In this document: in pieces, positions 1 through 7,319 of the stretch
Position numbering within the stretch: the first letter of the stretch is position 1
Layout: each line of letters begins with the position of its first letter
Source of the DNA: JBAZYZ01 sp964366065
GTDB taxonomy: Bacteria > Patescibacteriota > Minisyncoccia > Phycocordibacterales > VMEP01
Assembly (NCBI GenBank): GCA_964366065.1
Contig: CAYISF010000008.1
Span: 1 to 18,150 of the forward strand
Direction: 5' to 3'
Length of the DNA stretch: 18,150 bases
Position numbers and translations under genes: made by a program
Notes under the pieces: model-generated
The model's input: the letters and a program-made list of their open reading frames with translations, nothing else
Told to the model about the DNA's origin: nothing
The model's database searches: none

Positions 1-32
1 GACTGGAGTTCAGACGTGTGCTCTTCCGATCT
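1..32. other. Illumina sequencing adapter left on the contig end
   Basis: Bases 1-32 match the TruSeq read-2 adapter as I know it (GACTGGAGTTCAGACGTGTG followed by CTCTTCCGATCT). This is not genomic DNA. The gyrB frame reads through it and ends in an artificial TGA at 10-12, adding the spurious residues IGRAHV; codon 545 is a genome/adapter hybrid. The true genomic sequence begins at base 33. Confidence 0.97.
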
Positions 33-1665
33 CTTCAATAACCGGCCGGAAATAACGATAAAAAAGAGTAAGTAAAAGTGTGCGGATATGCGCGCCGTCC
101 ACGTCGGCATCTGTCGCGATTATTACCTTGTGATAGCGGAGTTTGGAAATGTCAAAAGTGTCGCCAATGGCCGTACCCAGAGCCACCACCAGCGCCTTGA
201 TTTCGGCAGAAGCCAGCATTTTGTCCAAACGCGCCCGCTCCACGTTCAAAATCTTGCCGCGCAAGGGTAAAATCGCCTGCGTCCTGCGGTCGCGTCCTTG
301 CTTGGAAGAGCCGCCGGCTGAATCTCCTTCCACGATAAAAAGTTCCGCCTCTTCGGCATCGCGCGTCTGGCAATCGGCTAATTTCCCAGGCAGAGTCAGG
401 CCTTCAAGAGCGCCTTTCCTTAAAATGCTGTCTTTGGCGGCCTTGGCGGCCTTTCTGGCCTGAAGCGCCAGCAATACCTTGCCCAAAATGTCTTTGGCGT
501 CATCAGGGTGTTCTTCCAGAAACGCGCTGAAGGCCTCGCCGAAAACCGTTCCGACGGCGCTCTGGGCTTCCATACTGCCGAGTTTTTCTTTGGTCTGGCC
601 TTCAAACTGAATTTCCGGCCCCATCTTGATGGAAATGACCGCGGTGATTCCTTCCAGCACATCCTCGCCGGTTAGATTTTCTTCCTTTTCTTTAATGATA
701 TTATTTTTCCGGCCATATGAATTCAAAATACGGGTAAGCGCGGTTTTGAAGCCAGTCACATGCGTGCCGCCAACCGGATTGGGAATATTATTGGCAAAAG
801 CGAAGAGGCGGGAAGAAATATCATCCACGTATTGAAGCGCTACCTCTACCATAACGTTGTCTGCTTCTTTCTCCACGTAGAAAATATTTTTGTGTATGGG
901 CTTTTCCAGCTGATTATGGAACTTGACCAACGACAAAAGTCCGCCCTCAAAATAAAACGACATTGACGGAACCTGCAATCCGAGTTCATCAAAATAAAAA
1001 ACTTTGTCCAGTTCAAACTTGCCTTTATAATCCCGCGCGTCTATCACCTTCACCCGCATCCCCTTCACAAGATAACACTGGCCGCGCAAACGTTCGACAA
1101 TAGTGTTCCAGTCAAATCTTATTTCCTTAAAAACTTCCGGGTCGGGCTGGAATAAAACAATGGTGCCGTTTAATTTGGACGTTCCGATTTTTTTTACCTT
1201 AGCCCTTTGCTTGCCGCGCGAATACTCTTGCACAAACTGTCCGCCATCGCGATGCACTTCCACCCTGGCATATTCCGAAAGCGCGTTTACCACCGAAGCG
1301 CCGACTCCGTGAAGCCCGCCCGAAATTTTATACCCCTCCCCGCCGAATTTTCCTCCGGCATGAAGCGTAGTCATAACCGTTTCCAGCGCGGAAACTTTTG
1401 TCTGCTTGTGAATATCCACCGGGATACCGCGGCCATTGTCGGTGATGCGCACGCCGTTTTCCGGTAGTAGCACTACTTCCACATGGTCGGCAAAACCGCC
1501 CATCGCTTCATCGCGCGAGTTGTCAATAATTTCCCAGACAAGATGATGCAAGCCGTCGGGACCAGTCGTACCGATATACATTCCGGGCCGTTTCCGGACC
1601 GGCTCCAAGCCCTCCAAAACGGCAATATCCTGGGCGCTATAATGATGTCCGTTTCCTTTTGCCAT
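33..1665 (-). CDS. gyrB: DNA gyrase subunit B, 3' end missing at contig edge
   Basis: This is the ATPase/TOPRIM subunit of type IIA topoisomerase, which powers negative supercoiling together with GyrA. About 544 genuine residues are present. The GHKL ATPase comes first: E45 and N49 in WEIIDNSRDEA, DNGRG at 76-80, and the ATP-lid GGLHGVG at 116-122. The transducer follows, with QTKEKLG at 357-363. The TOPRIM domain has EGDSAGG at 446-452, PLRGKILNVE at 467-476 and the metal-binding DADVDGAHI at 519-527. The sequence stops just after RPVIEE, so roughly the last 90-100 residues of a normal GyrB are missing because the contig ends, not because the gene is broken. ParE is the alternative; the TOPRIM spacing and the overall match favour GyrB. 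The ATG at 1665 has no obvious Shine-Dalgarno sequence. Confidence 0.95.
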
Positions 1666-2022
1666 ATGTCGTTTGTATTTATGAGGCTAATGCCGAGTTA
1701 AATATAACTACGACATTGAGCACCCCGTCACAATCTTGCTGCCAAATACCTGCGCAGTGCGTCTGCCGAATAGGCAGATACGGCTATGGGCGAAACGCTG
1801 CGCCCATAAGGGAGGTAGCTATTCGCTACTCGCGCTTCGCGTGATACTTTAGATGCAAAATTGTGATGGGGTTAATCAAAATATAGTCGCCTAAAATGGC
1901 TCCTTATTTTGTTTAATTTTAGCAAAAAATGCCTTAAAATACAAGCATTTTAGAGTAAATCATGTGTATGGCTTTTACCCTGTTAAATAGGCCTTTTTTA
2001 GGCCTAATTTTGAGGAGCAAAA
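1666..2022. other. 357-bp intergenic region between the C39-like peptidase gene and gyrB
   Basis: I see no credible gene here. The stretch holds a GC-rich multi-hairpin island (1722-1872), an AT-rich part with short inverted repeats (CTAAAAT 1891-1897 with ATTTTAG 1916-1922; TAAAAT 1935-1940 with ATTTTA 1947-1952), and a three-way-junction inverted repeat (1977-2036) that runs into the end of the peptidase gene. The gyrB promoter must lie here or upstream, but I cannot pick out a convincing one. Confidence 0.8.
1722..1872. repeat. Multi-hairpin structured island enclosed by 18-bp inverted arms
   Basis: The outer arms 1722-1739 and 1855-1872 are complementary at 16 of 18 positions. Inside lie four consecutive hairpins: TCTGCC 1762-1767 with GGCAGA 1773-1778; TATGGGCG 1785-1792 with CGCCCATA 1801-1808; GTAGC 1815-1819 with GCTAC 1825-1829; CGCG 1831-1834 with CGCG 1838-1841. 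The island is much richer in GC than its flanks. The short open frames that cross it look derived from the repeat. It resembles a MITE-like or other dispersed palindromic element; copies elsewhere in the genome cannot be seen from this window. Confidence 0.7.
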
Positions 2023-2036
2023 TTATTTAACAGGGT
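1977..2036. repeat. Perfect three-way-junction inverted repeat at the 3' end of the peptidase gene
   Basis: The outer stem is ACCCTGTTAAAT (1977-1988) with ATTTAACAGGGT (2025-2036), 12 bp and perfect. It encloses two abutting hairpins: AGGCCT 1989-1994 with AGGCCT 2000-2005 (loop TTTTT), and AATTTTG 2006-2012 with CAAAATT 2018-2024 (loop AGGAG). Every base at the junction is paired. The right arm contains the stop codon and last codons of the C39-like gene. It may terminate or protect that transcript, but the minus-strand tail is not a good U-tract. Confidence 0.8.
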
Positions 2037-2604
2037 GAATAAATATAGCCATTTTGCGCCAGTCGCGAGCGAAGGTTTTGATATCCACAAATAGGTCTTT
2101 TCCTTGCTCCAAAGAGAGTGCTTCCGGCTCATTGAAATAGAAACCTGTGAGCTGGTCCCTTCTGTCCGGAAATTCGGACTCTGTATTTTCTTCATATCCC
2201 GTAAGCACAACCATATGAAATTTCGTCTGGCCTAGGGTATGTTTTGATACTGAAACGATTACAGGATGATTTGCCTTAAGTTCGTCATGGATTTTCTGGA
2301 GTCCCATAATCTCTCCTATTTTCTCTCCCCTTTCGGCATTTAATCCATACCTGCGGGCAACTTTCAAAAAATATTCGTGGAACCAACCGTGTTTGCTGTA
2401 TCCGCCTTCTTTTTCTCCTGTTTGGCACATTTCCAAAAGCGGTGGTGTTTGTTTGCCGCCTGTCTGCCGCGTCGCATTGCTCTGCGGCGCAGGCAGGTAA
2501 AAATCCAAAACCATCTTCAAACAAGCCATACCACAAGCCCGCGGCATCCAATACTCATCGTGAACATCCAGAAACTGAGAGTAATACGGAATGTTTAGTT
2601 TCAT
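2023..2604 (-). CDS. C39-like (papain-fold) cysteine peptidase
   Basis: A 193-residue protein resembling the Peptidase_C39_2 family. MKLNIPYYSQ at the N-terminus is the usual opening of these domains. Cys24 in RACGMACLKMV fits the catalytic cysteine, His130 in KFHMVVLTGY fits the catalytic histidine, and Asn158 in FYFNEP lies where Asp or Asn completes the triad. There is no signal peptide or membrane segment, so it is probably cytoplasmic. I chose the ATG at 2604 because it overlaps the pheT stop (TAATG) and has a Shine-Dalgarno sequence 6 nt upstream; the longer TTG start at 2619 would place that sequence inside the gene. Residues about 37-49 are encoded by a GC-rich palindrome and look like an insertion. 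The substrate is unknown; the neighbourhood ties it to phenylalanyl-tRNA synthetase. Confidence 0.8.
   Translation of the reverse strand: MKLNIPYYSQFLDVHDEYWMPRACGMACLKMVLDFYLPAPQSNATRQTGGKQTPPLLEMCQTGEKEGGYSKHGWFHEYFLKVARRYGLNAERGEKIGEIMGLQKIHDELKANHPVIVSVSKHTLGQTKFHMVVLTGYEENTESEFPDRRDQLTGFYFNEPEALSLEQGKDLFVDIKTFARDWRKMAIFIHPVK
2459..2497. repeat. GC-rich palindrome inside the C39-like gene
   Basis: CCTGTCT 2459-2465 pairs with AGGCAGG 2491-2497 (one G-T wobble), and GCCGC 2466-2470 pairs with GCGGC 2484-2488, with a 2-nt bulge between the stems. It encodes about 13 residues (LPAPQSNATRQTG) that interrupt the domain shortly after the catalytic helix. It resembles coding-region palindromic inserts such as those known in Rickettsia, by analogy only. 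Confidence 0.6.
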
Positions 2605-4976
2605 TATCGTACCTCCCAACCTTTTTGTTTATTGAGCATAGCAGTTATTCTCTCCATAATTTTATTGAGTTCATCTTCGGATAGTGTTTTTTCGTACGAC
2701 TGGAATACCAGATGAAAGGCATAGGAAATTTTGCCGTCTTTTTCAAACCGGTCAAAGAGGTCGGTCCTTACGAGCAAATCCCCCGCTTCTTTTTCTATGA
2801 TTTTTTTAACCGCGCTCTCATCCGTTCCGCTTGGTACAAATACGGCTATGTCACGAAGTGCGAACGGGTATTGGCTTATTGGTTTATATCTTATTAATTT
2901 GCTCTCTGTTGTTTCTGAGCTGCCAGAATCTGATTTCACAAACTCGTTATATGCTTTGTCAAGCGTATATTCGTTACCTGTAAGACCTCTAACCTCCACT
3001 ATTCTTGATCTTGATAAAATTGGAGAAATTTTCAAATCTTTCGACTCTCTTACGGCAACATATATTTCTTCGCTATTCTTTTTAAATACCGTACCTATTT
3101 CAAAAATCTTTATTTTATTTAATCCAAGGAGTGGCGCATTATGAATGATGGTAGAAATTATCGAAGTATCGAGTCCATTGATTAAATTATCTCTAAGAAA
3201 TTTTTTATCTTCCGCAATTGGATTTTTAAGCTCAATCTCGCCCTTATTAACGAAGGTATAAGTCATGACTTCTGAAAATCCCTCTTTTACTAAGGATTCA
3301 CGTATTTTGTTTGCCTTATCAAATTTTTCATCGTTTATCAGTTTCTTAGTACTTTTAGCTGGTTTTGTGGCTTTGATATTACGGTAACCGTAAATGCGGC
3401 CTATTTCTTCTATCAAGTCCTCCTTAATGCCAGAGACAAGAAAACTCCTTGTGGCCATTAAATCAAGACGCTCTTTAGGTACAGTCACCGCAAAGCGTTC
3501 TTCCTTATCAAAAATCACCCGGCCATACCCGGTAATGTTTTTAAAACGATCGCTATTCTTAAGTTCTTCAATTATTACTTGCCCTTTGGTTGACGAAGCG
3601 TGAATAATCTTACCGTTATCCAAAACAATGCCTACATGACTAACTCCACCCTCTACGGGGGTGCCGGGAAGAAATTCGACAGATTTATATTTCATCACAT
3701 CATTACTCTCATTATTAGAAAAAACCAAATCGCCGGTTTTAATTTCTCCTCGCTCAATTCTTTCGGAATACACATATTGGTCAACAGATATGCGGGGTAA
3801 TCCTATTCCAGTATGAGCATAGATATAAGCCACAAATGATGCACAGTCAAAAGAGCTTGGAGCATCGTAGGAAATGCTTGCGCCAAGCTTATACGGCACG
3901 CCGACAAATTTCGGAGCAAGTTCAAATACCCGCTTTATCGGATTTATAATTTCAAACGGAAAATGAAGTTGTTTTAAAATTTTTTCTATGTCTTTTTCTT
4001 TTAAATTTGTACCTAAAACTTTATTTACCTCGCTTACACTAACTCCTAACCAATAATCATTGCGTTTTCTCGGATAAGCATCACTAATTTCCCCTATTTT
4101 CGTATCGGGATTTTTCGCAAGCTCAAGTATCATTTCAATAGCTAGACGCATGCCCTCCTCAGCAAGAACCGGTGAAAGACCGTGCTCAAAGCGGTAAGAC
4201 GAGTCAGTGCGAATACCAGATTTTTGCGAGGCAATCCGAACTTGAGTCGGATTAAAATTGGCGCTTTCAATCATTATGCTAGTCGTATGCCCGTTTATTT
4301 CCGCGACCTTGCCGCCCTTCACTCCGGCAAGAGCAAGCGGCTTTTTCTCGTCGGCGATAATAAGCAGACCATCGTCCAGAGCCAATTCTTTTTCATCAAG
4401 CGTAGCCAATCGCTCCCCGGCAACGGCATTGCGCACGATAATATGCGGATTCCCGGCAGTATCCGTTGAAATATTGTCTAAATCAAACGCGTGCAGTGGC
4501 TGACCAATTTCCAGCATTACAAAATTGGTCGCGTCCACGACATTATTTATAGAACGCTGACCTAATGTTTCAAGTCGCTTTTTAAGCCACTCTGGCGATT
4601 CTTTAACTGTGATATTCTCTATAACTACGCCCATATAACGAGGGCAGAGTTTCGGCTCTGCTATTTCAATAAAAACTTCCTTATCAGAAGTAACGGAGTA
4701 ATCAATAAACTTTTCAGGATAAATTGGTTTGCCCAAAAGACGCGCCACTTCCCGCGCTATCCCTTTGTGCGAGAGGCAATCATGTGCCCGATTCGGAGTA
4801 ATTTTCACATCAAGGACATAATCGTCCCCTACTTTCTCTACCGACTCAACTTCAAAAGCATTAAAAATAAGGAGCTCCGCCACTTTTTCCGGGTGGGGTA
4901 ACGAATATGTTTCCCCGCCATGTTTTTCAGCATGAGAATGCAAATGATGATTGAGCCAAGTGTAGGAGACCTTCAT
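2604..4976 (-). CDS. pheT: Phenylalanyl-tRNA synthetase beta subunit with an NlpC/P60 peptidase domain nested in B5
   Basis: The beta subunit of the heterotetramer that charges tRNA-Phe. In 790 residues: an N-terminal start MKVSYTWL; the B1 part with ITPNRAHDCLSHKGIARE (59-76) but no EMAP/OB tRNA-binding domain; B3/B4 editing region (about 112-300); B5 beginning near 306 (YWLGVSVSEVNKVLGT); an inserted NlpC/P60-type domain (about 347-488); B5 resuming with VTVPKERLDL and DLIEEIGRIYGY (497-531); the B6/B7 catalytic-like region; and the C-terminal FDX-ACB anticodon-binding domain (about 697-790). The insert shows FDCASF with Cys378, SHVGI with His447 and IHASS with His459, all the residues expected for an active peptidase. 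The gene starts 3 nt after the pheS stop with no Shine-Dalgarno, so it is cotranscribed. The host domain is certain. I infer that the insert is catalytic. Confidence 0.95.
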   Translation of the reverse strand: MKVSYTWLNHHLHSHAEKHGGETYSLPHPEKVAELLIFNAFEVESVEKVGDDYVLDVKITPNRAHDCLSHKGIAREVARLLGKPIYPEKFIDYSVTSDKEVFIEIAEPKLCPRYMGVVIENITVKESPEWLKKRLETLGQRSINNVVDATNFVMLEIGQPLHAFDLDNISTDTAGNPHIIVRNAVAGERLATLDEKELALDDGLLIIADEKKPLALAGVKGGKVAEINGHTTSIMIESANFNPTQVRIASQKSGIRTDSSYRFEHGLSPVLAEEGMRLAIEMILELAKNPDTKIGEISDAYPRKRNDYWLGVSVSEVNKVLGTNLKEKDIEKILKQLHFPFEIINPIKRVFELAPKFVGVPYKLGASISYDAPSSFDCASFVAYIYAHTGIGLPRISVDQYVYSERIERGEIKTGDLVFSNNESNDVMKYKSVEFLPGTPVEGGVSHVGIVLDNGKIIHASSTKGQVIIEELKNSDRFKNITGYGRVIFDKEERFAVTVPKERLDLMATRSFLVSGIKEDLIEEIGRIYGYRNIKATKPAKSTKKLINDEKFDKANKIRESLVKEGFSEVMTYTFVNKGEIELKNPIAEDKKFLRDNLINGLDTSIISTIIHNAPLLGLNKIKIFEIGTVFKKNSEEIYVAVRESKDLKISPILSRSRIVEVRGLTGNEYTLDKAYNEFVKSDSGSSETTESKLIRYKPISQYPFALRDIAVFVPSGTDESAVKKIIEKEAGDLLVRTDLFDRFEKDGKISYAFHLVFQSYEKTLSEDELNKIMERITAMLNKQKGWEVR
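2611..2617 (-). promoter_or_regulatory. Strong Shine-Dalgarno site of the C39-like gene
   Basis: On the minus strand GGGAGGT lies 6 nt before the ATG at 2604, within the last codons of pheT. It is the only clear ribosome-binding site I found in the window. It decides the start of the peptidase gene and suggests independent or coupled translation after pheT. Confidence 0.8.
3513..3938 (-). other. NlpC/P60-like domain insertion within PheT
   Basis: This marks codons about 347-488 of pheT. Family features visible: PYKLGA at 361-366 before the nucleophile, FDCASF (Cys378), GLPRISVDQY after it, GDLVF (415-419), SHVGI (His447), GKIIHASS (His459) and GYGRVI at the end. In known NlpC/P60 enzymes Cys-His-His cleave peptide or amide bonds, classically gamma-D-Glu-diaminopimelate in peptidoglycan. 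The domain has no signal peptide and must act in the cytoplasm with PheRS. The boundaries are approximate. Confidence 0.88.
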
Positions 4977-4979
4977 GGA

Positions 4980-5717
4980 TTAAAACTGATTAACTAATCT
5001 TAAGTCACCCTGATAGAGCAAGCGAACATCATCAATCCCATATTTAAGCATTGCCAAGCGGTCAATTCCGCCACCAAATGCGAACCCTTGATATTTACGC
5101 GGATCAATACCCACACTATTTAAAACATACGGATGCACCATGCCCGCACCCATGATTTCTATATAACCCGATTGCTTGCAAAGAGAGCATCCTTTACCAT
5201 TGCATTTGAAACAGAAAATATCCACTTCCACTCCCGGTTCCACAAACGGAAAGAAGCTCGGGTGGAATCGTATGTCCGTCTTGGTACCGAAAAATTCGGC
5301 GAAAAAAATTTCAAGTGTTCCTTTCAAATCCGAAAGCGTAGTCTTCTCGTCGACCATGAGCCCTTCGATTTGATAAAACTGGGTTTCATGCGTGGCGTCC
5401 GTGGCTTCATAGCGGAATACTTTGCCTGGCGCAATGATTTGAATCGGCGGTCTATTCTTTTCCATATACCTCGCCTGTACCGGAGAGGTGTGGGTTCGGA
5501 GAAGCTGACCGAGCTTATTTTCCTTGAGCCAGAAGGTATCCCACATGTCGCGCGCCGGATGGTTCGGTGGCAAGTTCAAAACATCAAAATTATAATGTTC
5601 CGTTTCAATCTCCGGACCGTCGGCAACCGTAAAACCAAGGTCATTAAAAATCCGCACGATATCATTAATAACGTGCGTTATGGGGTGCAAATGCCCCTTT
5701 TCTGTTGGCTTATCCAT
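4980..5717 (-). CDS. pheS: Phenylalanyl-tRNA synthetase alpha subunit, short form
   Basis: The catalytic subunit of class II PheRS, which activates phenylalanine with ATP. It has only 245 residues, whereas bacterial PheS is usually about 330-350. The missing part is the N-terminal coiled coil that normally touches tRNA. The catalytic core looks complete: motif 2 VFRYEATDATHETQFYQIEG (100-119), FDVLNLPPNHPARD (44-57), and motif 3 GFAFGGGIDRLAMLKYGI (211-228). A CxxC-x4-CxxC knuckle at Cys169, Cys172, Cys177 and Cys180 precedes GAGMVHP and is common in this family. The gene is first in the pheS-pheT-peptidase operon. The ATG at 5717 follows a TATAAT box by 7 nt, which explains the lack of a ribosome-binding site and supports this start. 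Confidence 0.95.
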   Translation of the reverse strand: MDKPTEKGHLHPITHVINDIVRIFNDLGFTVADGPEIETEHYNFDVLNLPPNHPARDMWDTFWLKENKLGQLLRTHTSPVQARYMEKNRPPIQIIAPGKVFRYEATDATHETQFYQIEGLMVDEKTTLSDLKGTLEIFFAEFFGTKTDIRFHPSFFPFVEPGVEVDIFCFKCNGKGCSLCKQSGYIEIMGAGMVHPYVLNSVGIDPRKYQGFAFGGGIDRLAMLKYGIDDVRLLYQGDLRLVNQF

Positions 5718-5724
5718 AAAACCA

Positions 5725-5730
5725 ATTATA
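5725..5730 (-). promoter_or_regulatory. pheS operon -10 element (TATAAT), predicted leaderless start
   Basis: On the minus strand TATAAT ends 7 nt before the pheS ATG, so transcription should begin at or next to the A of the ATG. The -35 region is weak (TTCAAT 16 nt upstream). No Shine-Dalgarno sequence is present. Confidence 0.65.
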
Positions 5731-5765
5731 CAGAAAAAATGAGATAATTGAAGCGTTTTGAGGCC

Positions 5766-7307
5766 TTAATTCTTTCTAAATTTAGGAGTCACCCAAAAAC
5801 CTAATCTATACTTGCCCCCCAGCATAAGACGCGTCTGCGCTTCCAGTCCCGGGATGGCGCCAAAGACGGTTATGGTTATCGGAATAAGAAACCATTGAAG
5901 CACCATAAATACTTTTTTGCTTTTTTTGTATTCTTTAGGCCTCTCCGGTAAAAACCGTAAAGAAACGACAGCCGAAAAAATAAGCCCGATCATAGCTAAA
6001 ATCATCAAGTCCCGCGTTATAATCGGAAGGTTGTATGAAAGTATTGTCGTATTGAATTGCCGCCCGCCCAAAACAAGCGGCAGCCACCCCAAGAGAAAGA
6101 TGAAAATTGGATTCGTGGCAAGTGACCAGAATCCTTCCAGCTGAACGAACGCCAAATTTATCTTTTTCCGTAACGGTATGTTTTTATTTTTTATAAAACT
6201 AAAAAGGATGTAAGGAACATTCTCCACTCCCCATGTCCAGCGGCGCTGTTGTTTATAAATATTCTTGACCGTAGCCCAGAATGTCGGCGCCAAATTGGCA
6301 TCCATGGAAACCGGGTAAGACATCGGCACCACGCGGTAATCGCCGTCATTCGCCATTAAGAGATTCCAGAATATCCGGGAATCCTCGGAAACCATATTCT
6401 TCTGCCAATATCCGCCCTCGTATAGCGGTTTAAACGGTATGGAGTGCGACGAGAAAGTAGCCAATCTTTCCGGCCGCTCCTGCTGAATCATCTGCCAGAA
6501 TGTGCCTGATGTGGCAACCACGCGCGAAAGCGCGGGCGCGGCCCAGATATTATTGTTGTACACCGGAACGGGCTGATACGACGCCTTGTAAGGATGTTCA
6601 ACCGTCAAAAAGTGCCACGCCAGACAATTGAAATATTCCGGATATACAACCGTATCAATATCAAACGCCGAAACAAGCACGTTTTCGTAAGGTATTTTGC
6701 CGGCATCCAGAATTTTCTTCCGCGCTTCTTCGGCGGCATATGAAATATTCGAGCCTTTCCCGGGCATCTCGTCTGGTAAATTATCCGGGTGAACAGTAAT
6801 AAGAAAATAGCTGAATCTATGAGCATATTTTTCATTCACTCTCCGAGTAATATCCACGGCCTCTTGCCCAGCCCTTTTTTCGGCGGCAAGCACAACCGCG
6901 ATTTTTTTATGGTCAATGTTTGCCAAGAGAAGCGATGCCACGCTCTTCTCAACAACTTCGTAACCTTCATCATAGAACGGTAAAATAACCATGTGCAGTA
7001 GGTGCTCATGGCGCAAATTCGTAAGCCGCTCTCTCCAATTTTGCGAAATATTATATTTCATACGCCTCCAATTTTCACGAAGGTGGATGGAAAGGTAAAC
7101 CGTCTTCAGGAACCAGTAAAGGTCGAAGATAATGATAAAGAATGCAGCGGCAACCGGGAAAAAGGCGGAAAGGAAAACCGTGGTTAGGATAGTACCCCAC
7201 GACAAAATACCGGGTAACATTTCAAGCGTCCGGTACAGCGCGCGGTCGCGGCCGGATAATTCCGACGCCCGCCCAATATGGAAATATGGGGATTTTGAGT
7301 AATCCAT
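5766..7307 (-). CDS. Membrane glycosyltransferase, GT2 family (processive type)
   Basis: A 513-residue integral membrane glycosyltransferase of the cellulose/hyaluronan-synthase type. Two N-terminal membrane segments (about 30-72) precede a cytoplasmic GT-A domain. DID at 216-218 is the metal/nucleotide-sugar aspartate motif, SED at 307-309 carries the likely catalytic acid region, and QQRRW at 353-357 is the QxxRW signature of processive enzymes. Several C-terminal membrane segments follow (about 390-415, 432-452, 466-486). It probably uses a UDP- or GDP-sugar to build a surface polysaccharide or glycolipid; the sugar cannot be told. I chose the ATG at 7307 because the upstream GTG at 7328 lies inside tRNA-Thr. 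Only 12 nt separate the tRNA 3' end from the ATG and there is no Shine-Dalgarno sequence, so the mRNA may be released by tRNA processing. Confidence 0.88.
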   Translation of the reverse strand: MDYSKSPYFHIGRASELSGRDRALYRTLEMLPGILSWGTILTTVFLSAFFPVAAAFFIIIFDLYWFLKTVYLSIHLRENWRRMKYNISQNWRERLTNLRHEHLLHMVILPFYDEGYEVVEKSVASLLLANIDHKKIAVVLAAEKRAGQEAVDITRRVNEKYAHRFSYFLITVHPDNLPDEMPGKGSNISYAAEEARKKILDAGKIPYENVLVSAFDIDTVVYPEYFNCLAWHFLTVEHPYKASYQPVPVYNNNIWAAPALSRVVATSGTFWQMIQQERPERLATFSSHSIPFKPLYEGGYWQKNMVSEDSRIFWNLLMANDGDYRVVPMSYPVSMDANLAPTFWATVKNIYKQQRRWTWGVENVPYILFSFIKNKNIPLRKKINLAFVQLEGFWSLATNPIFIFLLGWLPLVLGGRQFNTTILSYNLPIITRDLMILAMIGLIFSAVVSLRFLPERPKEYKKSKKVFMVLQWFLIPITITVFGAIPGLEAQTRLMLGGKYRLGFWVTPKFRKN

Positions 7308-7319
7308 GAATTTTAATAC

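Noticed and set aside
10..32. gyrB C-terminus IGRAHV with stop at 10-12
   Set aside because: Encoded entirely by the Illumina adapter; the real gene continues off the contig.
1659..1844. 61-residue plus-strand open frame across the hairpin island
   Set aside because: It is made of palindromic repeat sequence and overlaps the gyrB start; no protein features.
3513..3938. Intein or group I intron in pheT
   Set aside because: The insert has NlpC/P60 landmarks, not Hint-domain blocks, lacks the Cys/Ser start and His-Asn end of inteins, and sits in B5 rather than at an active-site motif.
2604..4976. Assembly chimera as the cause of the pheT insert
   Set aside because: The frame stays open through both junctions and B5 continues exactly where it left off; a random join would rarely do this. 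Read coverage would settle it.
5133..5747. 204-residue plus-strand open frame
   Set aside because: Antisense to pheS; the composition is that of a shadow frame.
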